Shown: positions 16,799 through 25,265 of the stretch, piece by piece
How the letters are laid out: each line of letters opens with the position of its first letter
Position numbering within the stretch: the first letter of the stretch is position 1
Assembly: GCA_900473185.1 (NCBI GenBank)
Contig: UCKU01000029.1
Location: forward strand, 31,354 to 95,353
Length of the DNA stretch: 64,000 nt
Direction: 5' to 3'
DNA from: Hyphomicrobiales bacterium
GTDB taxonomy: Bacteria > Pseudomonadota > Alphaproteobacteria > Rhizobiales > Rhizobiaceae
Made by a program: the position numbers and the translations under genes
The notes under the pieces: generated by a model
What the model was told of the DNA's origin: nothing
The model's input: the letters and a program-made list of their open reading frames with translations, nothing else
The model's database searches: none

Positions 16799-18001
16799 TC
16801 ATTTGCGCCCCCATGCCTTGTGGATGAGGCTTGTGACTTCGCCATTGACCGCATTCAGACACTCTAGCGCGCGGTCGTAGGTCGATCGCGTGAACTGATT
16901 CTTTTCCACCTCGTAAAGCGTTTGCTTCGTAATGCCGGCATCGCTAATGGCGGTGGATTTCAGCATGTGGTTCTGCAGCATGCGCTTCGAGAACATGGCC
17001 TGCATGAAACCGACCATCTGAGCTTGAGGGCCGTCGGTCGGTTCATATCGTGTGACCAGGTACCTGAACCAGTTTAGCCTGACGCGTGCACCTGCTCCTT
17101 TGATCGATTCAAGGATCCCGCCTAGCATGAGAAGGAATTGGCTCATCGACATGATGTCAAGCATCTGCGGATGGACGGTAATGAGGACGGAGGTCGAGGC
17201 CGTCAGCGCGGTCAGTGTAAGATAACCGAGTTGCGGAGGGCAGTCGATCACAACCACATCATAACGATCATCGACTTCTTTGAGCGCGCTAGAAATGCGC
17301 GTGAAAAACAGCCTCCCCTCCGGGGACGATTTGTTCGATGCCGCAAGTGGCGTCTGATACTCGTATTCCTGCAGCTCAAGATTTGCCGGGATAATGTCGA
17401 GCCCGGGAAAGTTTGTCGGTTGGATGATTTCCTTGATCGACTTGCGCTGGTCGTCGTAGCGGAGCGTTTCGAAGAGAGACGGATTTTTGTCGAGCTCAGG
17501 CTGAATGCCGTGAAGTGAAGTCAGCGATGCCTGGGGATCGAGATCGATGGCAAGGACACGATGACCGGTAAGAGCCAGATATTGAGCGAGGTGGGCAGTC
17601 GTTGTTGTCTTGCCGGAGCCGCCTTTGAAATTGACGACCGAGACGATCTGCAACGGCTCCCCTGCCCTACGATGAGGCACATAGCGCTTGAAATCGCTGC
17701 GCCCGTTCTTGTCGAGGAAGTGGCGCAGTTCCAGCATCTGCACGGCCGTGTAGGTTCTACGGCCGGACGAGGTTGTCGCAGGAACTGGCCCCTTGCCTTC
17801 GAGGTGGAGCTTCTTAATGTGGTTTTGAGTGACGCCGAGATAATCTGCGACTTCAGCCAGCGAGAAAGAGCGTAGACCTTTTTCTGCGTCTGGCGGATAT
17901 TGCTCCAATCGGAGCATGTTCAAATTGTCAGAAATCAATTCTCCCTGCTGGAGAATCTCCTGATCGAAATCCGATGCCTCGATGTTGATTGCCATGTTCA
18001 T
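16799..18001 (-). CDS. repA: RepA partition ATPase, cassette 2
   Basis: The protein has 400 residues. Deviant Walker A KGGSGKTT is near residue 130. An N-terminal HTH-like region is visible (SLAEVADYLGVTQNHIKKLH), and the ParA core has VIDCPPQLGYLTLTALTAST. It starts at the ATG at 18001 or 17995. It is preceded by a 10-bp inverted repeat (18016-18056), and a 17-bp candidate parS lies on each side of the gene. All conserved ATPase residues are present. Confidence 0.94.
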   Translation of the reverse strand: MNMAINIEASDFDQEILQQGELISDNLNMLRLEQYPPDAEKGLRSFSLAEVADYLGVTQNHIKKLHLEGKGPVPATTSSGRRTYTAVQMLELRHFLDKNGRSDFKRYVPHRRAGEPLQIVSVVNFKGGSGKTTTTAHLAQYLALTGHRVLAIDLDPQASLTSLHGIQPELDKNPSLFETLRYDDQRKSIKEIIQPTNFPGLDIIPANLELQEYEYQTPLAASNKSSPEGRLFFTRISSALKEVDDRYDVVVIDCPPQLGYLTLTALTASTSVLITVHPQMLDIMSMSQFLLMLGGILESIKGAGARVRLNWFRYLVTRYEPTDGPQAQMVGFMQAMFSKRMLQNHMLKSTAISDAGITKQTLYEVEKNQFTRSTYDRALECLNAVNGEVTSLIHKAWGRK

Positions 18002-18015
18002 ACAGCCGATTCCAG

Positions 18016-18056
18016 AATAACGCTTTTAGCTCAAACGCAGCTCAATAAGCGTTATT
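18016..18056. promoter_or_regulatory. 10-bp inverted repeat upstream of repA (cassette 2), putative RepA operator
   Basis: AATAACGCTT (18016-18025) and AAGCGTTATT (18047-18056) are perfect inverse copies 21 bases apart, ending 14 bases before the repA start. The position and the ATAACG/CGTTAT core match the repeat at 7527-7565 in cassette 1, so both operons may share a repressor specificity. Confidence 0.6.
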
Positions 18057-18181
18057 AATACCGGCGATTCTACCTGTTCGGCAAACTGTTTTTAGTTAAC
18101 AGAACCTTAACGGCGAATTGAGGCCAGGAAAAAAACGGCCTACGCCGGCGTATCCCTCTGATTTCGCATGGAAAAGTGCAA

Positions 18182-18198
18182 TTTTGCACGGCTGTCAA
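18182..18198. repeat. 17-bp direct repeat copy B, candidate parS
   Basis: This is an exact second copy of the 16773-16789 element, about 1.4 kb away and about 180 bases upstream of repA. Confidence 0.5.
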
Positions 18199-18949
18199 GT
18201 TAGACTCGGCAGGTACAGCCAGCCTTTGCCAGAGAGTAAGGCCTCAGGGAAGCCGCAGGCGGCGTGAAGACAATGGCCGAGAATGTCACTTTTTACTCTC
18301 TCTCCGCATTGAGCTTTGTCCTTCGCGGTCGTCGGGATGGCTCAAGGCCCGCCGCTCTCATATTTTCTGATGATCGTCTTATCGGGGCAATGGGCGTGGC
18401 ATTGGCTGCCAAATAGAGGACAATGATTGCTAGCCAGGCGGTCTTCCTTGAAAGGATTTCTCGCCATGCGCCGCTGACGACATGATCGAACGATTGTTGC
18501 GGACCCGCGCCAGAGCGCGAATAGTTGACGACTCCGCAGCAAACGATCTTCTCCGTTCAGTTCTGGAGAAATGGTATCAGCGACCGAGTCGTATCGACTG
18601 TGGCAGAGACGATGTCCAGCGACGCCTTGATGCCTTCCGTCAGCCTTTGTTCCTGGATTTTGCCGAGGACCATGCGAACGACAAGTGCTGGCTTACACCG
18701 TGGGAACCCGATGCGGCTTCGGTGAATGGTGGGATAGGAACGCAGTCGACGTCCCACGATCGCGTTGCGGCTATCGTCGCGATCGGCTGGGCTTTCCTCC
18801 GCGCAGTACGGGATGATCAATGGAATAGAGGATCATAGCATGCACCGGCGGTCCATCGTGTCCCGGGATCGGGTGATGACAATGTTTAAGAGCTACGCAC
18901 CGAGACCGGGGATAATAAAGCGATAAAATTGGGCCCGCCTCTCGGCTTG
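18199..18949. other. Unassigned DNA between cassette 2 and integrase relics
   Basis: Open frames on both strands are short and overlap one another. None shows a recognisable domain or a convincing ribosome site. The stretch adjoins decayed recombinase DNA and may be degraded coding sequence. Confidence 0.4.
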
Positions 18950-19398
18950 CCCCGCGCCATTTGGTCAGCGTCGACCAATTGGCCAGCCGCCGCCGCACCG
19001 TTGATGGCGCGTGCGGACCGACGGATCTCAGAAACCCCTGGCGCCGAAGGGTTTCATCGACATCGGCCGGCATGCCGTGATCGGCATCGGTCTCACGCCG
19101 CTGCGGGTCCCAGAGGTGATGGGCGACGAATTTCAAAAGCAGCGCCTCGGGCGCCGGCCAGGGCAGGGGGCGCCCGGGCCATGCCCCAGGCTTCGAGATA
19201 GGCGAGATCCGAAGTCAGGGCGCGCAGCGTATTGTCGCCCATGCCCTGGTTGACGAGATGGCGCAGCGTCTCGACATCCTGGTCGGTCAAAAGTTCGGCG
19301 AGCTCGCCGCGACGCTCGATCGGCAGCACCGCGGCGATGGTGTCGAGTTCTTCGGCACGGCGCTCGACAGCGGACGGTGATTTTTTGGGTTTGGCCAC
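18950..19398 (-). pseudogene. Truncated, frameshifted tyrosine recombinase (copy 2)
   Basis: The frame starts at GTG 19398 (MAKPKKSPSAVERRAEELDT) and follows the intact recombinase at 23478-24638 closely (LPIERRGELAELLTDQDVET). A frameshift near 19150 moves the reading to a second frame (FVAHHLWDPQRRETDADHGM, SVGPHAPSTVRRRLANWSTL). Likeness stops near KWRG at about 18950. The catalytic C-terminal domain is gone, so this copy is dead. It may be left from recombinase-mediated rearrangement. Confidence 0.8.
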
Positions 19399-19455
19399 AG
19401 GGGCTCCAAAAGGACGGTTTCGGCGGCCTCTGAGACTGTGATTTGCCCCGATTCT
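19282..19455. repeat. 174-bp direct repeat, copy 1 (recombinase 5' end and leader)
   Basis: This segment matches 20614-20787 over its full length with scattered substitutions and no net insertion. It covers about 57 bases upstream of the recombinase start codon and the first ~115 bases of coding sequence. Confidence 0.85.
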
Positions 19456-19523
19456 TTCAACTCTGCAGGCCGAAATCAATCTACCATCGATGACAGGTCA
19501 ATATCATTATTGATGCCCCCTGT

Positions 19524-20168
19524 TTACCACTGAGGGTCCGGCCATTCGGCATTTTCCCAAACAGCGAATTCCGTCGGAGAGATCAGGTTCTTTTCGCCGT
19601 TCTTCAATCGCATCGGGTAGAAGCGGTCATACATCGGGTCGAAGCTCGAAAGGAGCTGCGCAAAGCCCGCCTTTCGTTGGACTTTCGTCCACGAACAAAA
19701 GATTCCCCCGCGGCTATTTATCATGTCGAAGACCTCAGCTTGTGCCGGATCAAGGCGCTGCCAGAGATCGATGATGTGCCCCGCCTGCGCGCCAAAATCC
19801 TCGCGCAACGCATCTTCGATGACGGCCTCCAACGCATAGGCTATGGCCTGAGTCTTGGATGTCTGATTTAGAAACGCCAGGGATTGCCTCAGCAGCCTTT
19901 GCTGCAACATAAGGACAGGCCAGAGGATCTGGACACCATATCGGACGCCGACTTCTTCAAAATGTTTTGGCGGCTGAATAACCTCGCGTTGCCGCTCGTA
20001 TGCTTTGCGCACATCGTAAGCCAGCCCAAGAAACGAGCCTTCTTTGTCTTTCACAATCGGCGAGCGCTCATTCACGTCATGGACGACTTCATGCAGCCAG
20101 GTCAGAGACGTGTAGTCTCCGATGAGAAGGATTCCGGCGTGGTTTTTGAGCAAGCTGTAGGAGAGCAT
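19524..20168 (-). CDS. Conserved hypothetical protein, DUF6904-like
   Basis: The protein has about 214 residues from the ATG at 20168 (MLSYSLLKNHAGILLIGDYT); starts at 20186 or 20177 are also possible. The text HEVVHDVNERSP and GLAYDVRKAYERQREV recalls a widespread proteobacterial family of unknown function that I associate with DUF6904; this name is from memory. No membrane segment or catalytic motif stands out. It lies between recombinase fragments, so it is probably cargo of the mobile region. Confidence 0.6.
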   Translation of the reverse strand: MLSYSLLKNHAGILLIGDYTSLTWLHEVVHDVNERSPIVKDKEGSFLGLAYDVRKAYERQREVIQPPKHFEEVGVRYGVQILWPVLMLQQRLLRQSLAFLNQTSKTQAIAYALEAVIEDALREDFGAQAGHIIDLWQRLDPAQAEVFDMINSRGGIFCSWTKVQRKAGFAQLLSSFDPMYDRFYPMRLKNGEKNLISPTEFAVWENAEWPDPQW

Positions 20169-20205
20169 CGAGGCCATTCCTTTCAATCGACGAATAAGAG
20201 CCCGA

Positions 20206-20415
20206 TCAGTCGGCCCATGGGTCGACGATGTCTATTCCGAAGCCTTCGAAATCCCTGGTGTTGCGCGTCGCAAGGGTCAATTGGTGAGCGACGGCGGTAG
20301 CGGCAATCAAGCCGTCCATGGAGGCCAGCCCGAGACCACTTCGCTTGGCAAGAGCCATAAGATCACCCCAGGCCAAGGCGACATGCGCTTCCACCGGAAC
20401 AATCCTGTTTTCCAG
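20206..20415 (-). pseudogene. VapC PIN-toxin fragment, C-terminal half only
   Basis: Translation gives RIVPVEAHVALAWGDL, then GLGLASMDGLIAATAVAHQL and LATRNTRDFEGFGIDIVDPW, the C-terminal half of a VapC/FitB-type PIN toxin. The N-terminal half with the first catalytic Asp is missing. At its 5' side the sequence runs straight into a HigB-like fragment on the opposite strand, which marks a recombination junction near 20415-20440. Confidence 0.75.
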
Positions 20416-20423
20416 CGGATGTT

Positions 20424-20613
20424 CGGGTCGAGTTGCTTGCGCATTTGGTGCTGCTACGCGAGAAGGGGTTCGGGCTGGGGCGGCCTGAGGTCGACACGCT
20501 CGAAGGCTCCAGATACGCGAACATGAAGGAACTGCGTATCGAGATGTTGAAGGTGCAATGGCGGTTCGCCTTTGCCTTCGATCCGGAGCGAAAGGCTATC
20601 GTTCTCTGCGGTT
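20424..20613 (+). pseudogene. HigB/RelE-type toxin fragment
   Basis: The frame reads VELLAHLVLLREKGFGLGRP, then RYANMKELRIEMLKVQWRFA and FDPERKAIVLCG, the middle of a phage-Gp49/HigB-like mRNA interferase. Both ends are missing: upstream is the VapC fragment, downstream the coding sequence is cut by the 174-bp repeat at 20614. It cannot work as it stands. Confidence 0.75.
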
Positions 20614-20787
20614 GTCGGTCAAAAGTTCGGCCAGCTCGTCTCTGCGCTCGATCGGCAGCACCGCAGCGATAGTGTCGAGTTCTTCGGCACGGCGCTCGAC
20701 GGCGGTCAGTGATTTTGTGGGTTTGGCCACAGGCGCTCCAAAAGGACGGTTTCGGCGGCCTCTGAGACCGTGATTTGCCCCAATTCT
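20614..20787. repeat. 174-bp direct repeat, copy 2 (recombinase 5' fragment, copy 3)
   Basis: This is the direct repeat of 19282-19455. It contains the first ~39 codons of a third recombinase copy on the minus strand (GTG start at 20730), cut off at 20614 where the HigB fragment begins. It shows that a recombinase copy was interrupted or deleted here. Confidence 0.8.
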
Positions 20788-20978
20788 GGATGTGTCGATC
20801 AGCTTGGTTAAGCGGAATCAATTTCCTTGGAATGATATAGTCTATTACCTGCCAAGAATCAGGGGAATCTTTCGGATTGACCGGAATGCGCCGCCAGAAG
20901 CGGCCGAACTCAGTGAGGTCGGCGGGCTGTCGAATGGACTGTAAAAGAAATCGAGAAAACTCACTGAGGGATGACGCA

Positions 20979-21404
20979 ATGGACGAGGATCATAAGAAAC
21001 GCGTAATCCTAGAATTCCTGAGGAAGCACACCTTGGCGGTCATTGCGACATGCCACCGCAACGGAACACCGGAGGCCGCTACGATCGACTTCTCTGTGCG
21101 CGACGATCTTGAGATCGTGTTCGACACTTTCAAAGACACACGGAAGTTCAACAATCTCGCGGAGCGTCCAGGCGTCGCGTTTGTTGTCGGATGGAACGAC
21201 AACATCACGGTTCAATACGAGGGTGAGGCAACAAGGGTCCCTGCCGCAGACATCGAACAATACCAGGAAGCCCATCTCAACAGCGTTCCGGCCGAAAGGG
21301 AGTTCATCGAGAGAGGAGCGGTGGTATTCAAAGCAACGCCGCGATGGATTCGATATTCCGATTTCAACAAAGAGCCTCCCGAGCTGATCGAGATTCGATT
21401 CTGA
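20979..21404 (+). CDS. Pyridoxamine 5'-phosphate oxidase-family protein
   Basis: The protein has 141 residues from the ATG at 20979 (MDEDHKKRVILEFLRKHTLA), with GAGGG 8 bases upstream. The pattern LAVIATCHRNGTPEAATIDF and FNNLAERPGVAFVVGW matches small split-barrel flavin/F420-binding proteins of the PNPOx-like superfamily. Substrate and cofactor cannot be told from sequence. It stands alone, between recombinase relics and a serine recombinase. Confidence 0.78.
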   Translation: MDEDHKKRVILEFLRKHTLAVIATCHRNGTPEAATIDFSVRDDLEIVFDTFKDTRKFNNLAERPGVAFVVGWNDNITVQYEGEATRVPAADIEQYQEAHLNSVPAEREFIERGAVVFKATPRWIRYSDFNKEPPELIEIRF

Positions 21405-21499
21405 TAGATGCAACGGCTTCGGTTCGACGGCGGCTTTGGGCTGATTCTGGTCGTTAGCAGGCCGCACTTTCAAATCGCAGGCTTTCCAGCTGTCATCCC

Positions 21500-22417
21500 T
21501 CAATGACGGATGAGACCGAACCGATGCGCCTCATCCAGCAAGTGACGAACGGATGATGGCTGCCATTTGCGTCCACCGCGCGCCGGGCGCTCGCCCATCT
21601 GATCAAGTTGGCTGGCAATGTCGCGCAGCGATAGGCCGGGATCGGCAATGGCAATCGCCGCAACGAGTTTCATCAGGTAATCTTCTGGGGCGCGGCGGGG
21701 CGAGCGAGCCAAAAGCTCGGGTTCGGCCAGCTTCTCGCGGACCATACGATGCACCGCGCGGCGCAGCCGTTCCACCGTCCAGTCATGGCCTCTGCGATTG
21801 AGCACTCGGACGATGTTGTCCCAGCTGTGCTGGGGGCGAAGCTGCCGGACCATTGGCAGCCAGGTTTGGGCGGACGAGATCAGCTCGTCGAGATAAAGTT
21901 TTTCTCGCGCCATCGAGACCGCCTTGATCGCTTCTGGCCGCCGTTGGCGAAGCCCGGGGTTCCCGGGGAGCTTGCCGCGCGCTTTCGCCGCCTTGATGCC
22001 TGCTTTCGTTCGCTCGGCGATCAGCGCCCGCTCGAGTTGGGCGACAGCGCCGAGAACTTGTAGGGAGAACATACCCTGCGGCGTGGACGTGTCGATCGGA
22101 TCGCGGATCGATCGGAAATGAACGCCGCGCTCCTCGAGATCCTCGATCACCTGCAACAGGTGGCTGACTGAACGGGCGAGGCGATCCAGCCGAACAACAA
22201 CAAGCACGTCGCCAGCGGCGAGTTCGCCGAGAAGTCTCGTCAGGACTGGTCTAGCCCGTGAAGCGCCAGACCCATGCTCTTGAAAAATCCGCTCGCAGCC
22301 GGCGGCACGCAGCTCGTCCATCTGTGCGTCATGAATCTGATCATCGGTCGAGACACGCGCATAGCCGATAAGACGTCTCGGGGCCGGCGATAGATTGGCG
22401 ACTTGCCGCTTTGCCAT
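21500..22417 (-). CDS. Serine recombinase (resolvase/invertase family)
   Basis: The protein has 305 residues. The N-terminal resolvase domain begins RRLIGYARVSTDDQ with the nucleophile at about Ser23. The Arg-rich active site region VVVRLDRLARSVSHL and the FSLQVLGAVAQLERALIAER helix are intact. The extended C-terminal part (about 120 residues longer than Tn3 resolvases) carries probable DNA-binding segments. It may have moved some of the surrounding genes. No paired res sites could be recognised. Confidence 0.88.
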   Translation of the reverse strand: MAKRQVANLSPAPRRLIGYARVSTDDQIHDAQMDELRAAGCERIFQEHGSGASRARPVLTRLLGELAAGDVLVVVRLDRLARSVSHLLQVIEDLEERGVHFRSIRDPIDTSTPQGMFSLQVLGAVAQLERALIAERTKAGIKAAKARGKLPGNPGLRQRRPEAIKAVSMAREKLYLDELISSAQTWLPMVRQLRPQHSWDNIVRVLNRRGHDWTVERLRRAVHRMVREKLAEPELLARSPRRAPEDYLMKLVAAIAIADPGLSLRDIASQLDQMGERPARGGRKWQPSSVRHLLDEAHRFGLIRH

Positions 22418-22749
22418 AGTTTTTTCGCGCGCTTTTCTGGTGGTTTGTACAGATAAAGAATGTGCGAGAAAACGACCAGTTGCAAGCGTGTTTTAGGCAT
22501 CGAATAGCGGCCCGCCAGACTCAAATCGTCATCCGAGAGGAGCAACGGAGCGTCCGCAGTGGCAAAGCCGCGCCAGAGGCCTTCTGTGAGGGAATTCCCG
22601 AGAAATCGGTCGCGATTCGACCAAGTTCGATCGGGCGCAGCGTTGATGGATCCTGCCGAGACCGCAACGTGGCACGCGCGATGGCAAGCCGGCATCTGCC
22701 ATCTTGATGGCTGAGCACTAAGCCTATATTTTCTGTAAAGGAGACTGCA

Positions 22750-22998
22750 ACGGCCGCACCACAACTCTCTGTCCGAAGCTCCAAGGCAAAAGATCTGGCC
22801 CACAGACTGGCTCGCCGTGAAAATCGTTCGATTGCCGAGGTGGTCGAACGTGCGCTTGAAGCCTATGAGACACGCGAGGCGGGTCGCGAGCCAGCGGCAA
22901 GTTCCTACCGGCGCGTCAACGCGCAAGCTGCCACAGATATCGACCTGGATTCCATCATCCGTGAGAGCCGTCGTCCTCACCGGGGCATCGCGCTTTGA
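22750..22998 (+). CDS. VapB-type antitoxin, possible ACG start
   Basis: The frame from 22750 reads TAAPQLSVRSSKAKDLAHRL, then ARRENRSIAEVVERALEAYE, a ribbon-helix-helix/Rv0623-type VapB, 83 codons long. A good site (AAAGGAG, 22736-22742) lies 7 bases before the triplet ACG at 22750, where an ATG would be expected. No in-frame ATG, GTG or TTG is better placed. The start codon may have mutated (ATG to ACG), or the gene may be weakly translated from ACG. It overlaps the broken vapC by four bases. Confidence 0.65.
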   Translation, partial: TAAPQLSVRSSKAKDLAHRLARRENRSIAEVVERALEAYETREAGREPAASSYRRVNAQAATDIDLDSIIRESRRPHRGIAL

Positions 22999-23396
22999 TA
23001 TTTCTCGATACGAACGTCGTCTCGGAGACGTTGCGGAAGGGTCCTGACGAAGCCGTCATGGCTTGGCTGGTTCGGTTCGACGCCGAGTTGGCACTGCCCA
23101 CCGTGACAATCGCCGAGATTGCTTTCGGCATTCAAAAGATCAGGCCGGACCAGCGGGCCGAGCGTTTGGAACAGGGCTGACGGAATGGCGTCGGCGGTTT
23201 GCCGATCGGATGTTTGGTCTTATAGAAGAAGCCGCGCTCGCTTATGGTGAAATCATGGGGCAGGCGGCACGCAATGTCAGCACCCGATGCAATGATCGCT
23301 GCAATCGCGCAGGTGAACGGCTGACGTCTGGCCACGCGCAATCTCGAGGATTTCGAAACGACGGGTCTCGGCCTCCTTAATCCATGGGATTTTTAA
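22995..23396 (+). pseudogene. VapC toxin pseudogene (frameshifts and stop)
   Basis: It starts at TTG 22995 (MIFLDTNVVSETLRKGPDEA) and reads well for 61 codons to AERLEQG, then a shift near 23175 moves on to LTEWRRRFADRMFGL. After GQAAR the frame shifts again (MSAPDAMIAAIAQVNG), an in-frame TGA follows, and it ends RLATRNLEDFETTGLGLLNP. At least three lesions make an active PIN RNase impossible. The partner vapB is still open, as often seen when a toxin is lost first. Confidence 0.85.
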
Positions 23397-23477
23397 CTCA
23401 TTCGAGCGCGTGAGCGTTTGCTGGCCACATTTGCGACGCTGGCTCCCTTTGGAGAACGAGTGCGGCGGAAAGGCGGT

Positions 23478-24638
23478 TCAAAGCATGCGGGCTGCCCGGC
23501 CACCGCGCCGGGTCGCGTCGTTGTAGTAGCTTGATGCCTGCGATACCGAGCGATGACGCGACTGCTCCATCGCTTCGGGGAGGGGGATGCCGCGGTTTGC
23601 GGCCTCGGTCAGATAACCGGACCTCAAACCATGCGCCGAAAACTCCCCCGGCTCCAACCCGGCCATTTCCGCCCGCTGCTTCAGGATGGCATTGACCGAC
23701 TGCGGATCAAGCGCTCGCTGTGAGACGGTGCCCCATCTTCCAATCCCCCGAAACACGCTGCCTTTGTCGATTTTCGCGGCGGTCATCCATGCGTTCAGTG
23801 CCTCGACCGGCCGGCCGGTCAGATAGACCACCTCGTCTTCTTCGATGTTCGAGGTTTTCGTTCGGCCGAGATGGATGGCGAGCGAGGGGAGGGGAGGGCC
23901 GTCGGGAACTGCAATCGGCGGCTCGACGGTCAGCTGCTCACGGCGCAGTCCCGCGATCTCGCTGCGCCTCCGGCCGCCGGAGGCGAAGGCGACCATCAGG
24001 ATTGCCCGGTCCCTGACGTCGCGCAGGCTGTCGGTCGTGCAGGTGGCCAGCAGCTTGGCCAGCACGTCACCGGTCACCGCCTTGGCGCTCTTGCGGCGCC
24101 GCGTCCGCGGCGCGGCGCGCACGGCAAGGCGAATGGCGGACTTGAGGGCAGGGGAGGTGAAGGCCCCATTAAGGCCGCGCCACTTTGTCAGTGTCGACCA
24201 ACTGGCCAGCCGGCGGCGCACCGTATCCGGTGCGTGCGGGCCGACCGATTTCAGGAAGCCTTGGCGCCTGAGGTTGCCGTCGACGTCATCCGGCATACCG
24301 TGATCCGGATCGGCCGCACGTCTTTCCGGATCCCAGAAATGATGGGCGACGAATTTCAGCAGCAGCGCCTCGGGCGCCGGCCAGGGCAGTGACTTTCCAG
24401 TCGCGGCCAGTCCCCAAGCTTCGAGATAGGCGAGGTCGGAGGTGAGAGCCCGCAGGGTATTGTCGCCCATGCCGCGTTCGACGAGATGCTTGAGGGTTTC
24501 GACATCCTGGTCAGTCAACAGCTCGGCGAGTTCATCGCGCCGGTCGATCGGCAACACCGCGGCGATCGTGTCGAGCTGTTCTACCCGGCGTTCGACAGCC
24601 GACGACACAGGCCGCTGACCAGTCCGAGCGGCCATCAT
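23478..24638 (-). CDS. Tyrosine recombinase / site-specific integrase (intact copy)
   Basis: The protein has 386 residues from the ATG at 24638, which overlaps the stop of the upstream small frame by four bases. An N-terminal SAM-like domain (NTLRALTSDLAYLEAWGLAA) precedes a catalytic domain with Arg in ASGGRRRSEIAGL, HGLRSGYLTE (H-x-x-R near residue 338), RHRS and the final Tyr in QASSYYND. All catalytic residues appear present. Two truncated relatives lie at 18950-19398 and 20614-20730, so this protein's family has shaped the region. Confidence 0.9.
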   Translation of the reverse strand: MMAARTGQRPVSSAVERRVEQLDTIAAVLPIDRRDELAELLTDQDVETLKHLVERGMGDNTLRALTSDLAYLEAWGLAATGKSLPWPAPEALLLKFVAHHFWDPERRAADPDHGMPDDVDGNLRRQGFLKSVGPHAPDTVRRRLASWSTLTKWRGLNGAFTSPALKSAIRLAVRAAPRTRRRKSAKAVTGDVLAKLLATCTTDSLRDVRDRAILMVAFASGGRRRSEIAGLRREQLTVEPPIAVPDGPPLPSLAIHLGRTKTSNIEEDEVVYLTGRPVEALNAWMTAAKIDKGSVFRGIGRWGTVSQRALDPQSVNAILKQRAEMAGLEPGEFSAHGLRSGYLTEAANRGIPLPEAMEQSRHRSVSQASSYYNDATRRGGRAARML

Positions 24639-24851
24639 GCCGGCTCCGCCTGCGGCCGCCAACGGGCGATGATCTGTTCGATCTCGCTGCGATAGTCGTA
24701 GGGGTACACGACATCCTCCTCACGGGCGAGGAATGTAAAAATCGTCGCCATGTCCTCGCCGATGTGCGGGTCGACATTGGCGAGGTCGGCCGGTATCCTC
24801 ATGGGCGACGTTGAGCAACTTTTCGAGGGCAAATCTCACCCGGTCTTCCAT
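24635..24851 (-). pseudogene. Small DUF7673-like gene with internal deletion
   Basis: From the ATG at 24851 the frame reads MEDRVRFALEKLLNVAHEDT. The rest is in another frame (DPHIGEDMATIFTFLAREED, then YDYRSEIEQIIARWRP). Full-length relatives I recall have about 40 residues between these parts, so an internal deletion with frameshift is likely. The 3' end overlaps the recombinase start by four bases. The family name is from memory. Confidence 0.5.
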
Positions 24852-24863
24852 AAAATACGTCCG

Positions 24864-25265
24864 TCACTGTGACGATGACGGATGAAGTTTCAGGTCCGTC
24901 CTTCCAAAATCCTGCCCCTTGAACAGGAGCGGGGCCTTGGCAATTGAAGCGATGGCGTACGAATAACAGTCGCCCATATTGAGGCCGGCTGGGTGGCGAC
25001 CCTTACCGAACAGATCAAAAGCCTTCTCAGCGGCGTAATAGTGCCGCTCACCAAAAGCCACGGCGGTGACATTTGGCAATGCAATCAGCTGTGAAATGAT
25101 GGTCGCGGCGTTGGGGAAGTTCTTACCGGCCAGCACCATACGCGCTTCAACCAAGGTCGGCCACCCGATAACAATCTCCTCGCGGGTAACAAGCTCATGA
25201 AACTGTTCGGCTTCGGGCTCACCCAGTGACGTGGCGACAATGACCGACGTATCGACGGCAATCAT
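24864..25265 (-). CDS. vapC: VapC-family PIN-domain toxin
   Basis: The protein has 133 residues starting MIAVDTSVIVATSLGEPEAE. The acidic PIN set is visible (Asp5, Glu near residue 41 in TLVEARMVLAG, Asp near 99 in NMGDCYSYAIA). The frame is intact. It overlaps the upstream antitoxin by four bases (ATGA). It is a predicted RNase that would stabilise the plasmid by post-segregational killing. Confidence 0.9.
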   Translation of the reverse strand: MIAVDTSVIVATSLGEPEAEQFHELVTREEIVIGWPTLVEARMVLAGKNFPNAATIISQLIALPNVTAVAFGERHYYAAEKAFDLFGKGRHPAGLNMGDCYSYAIASIAKAPLLFKGQDFGRTDLKLHPSSSQ

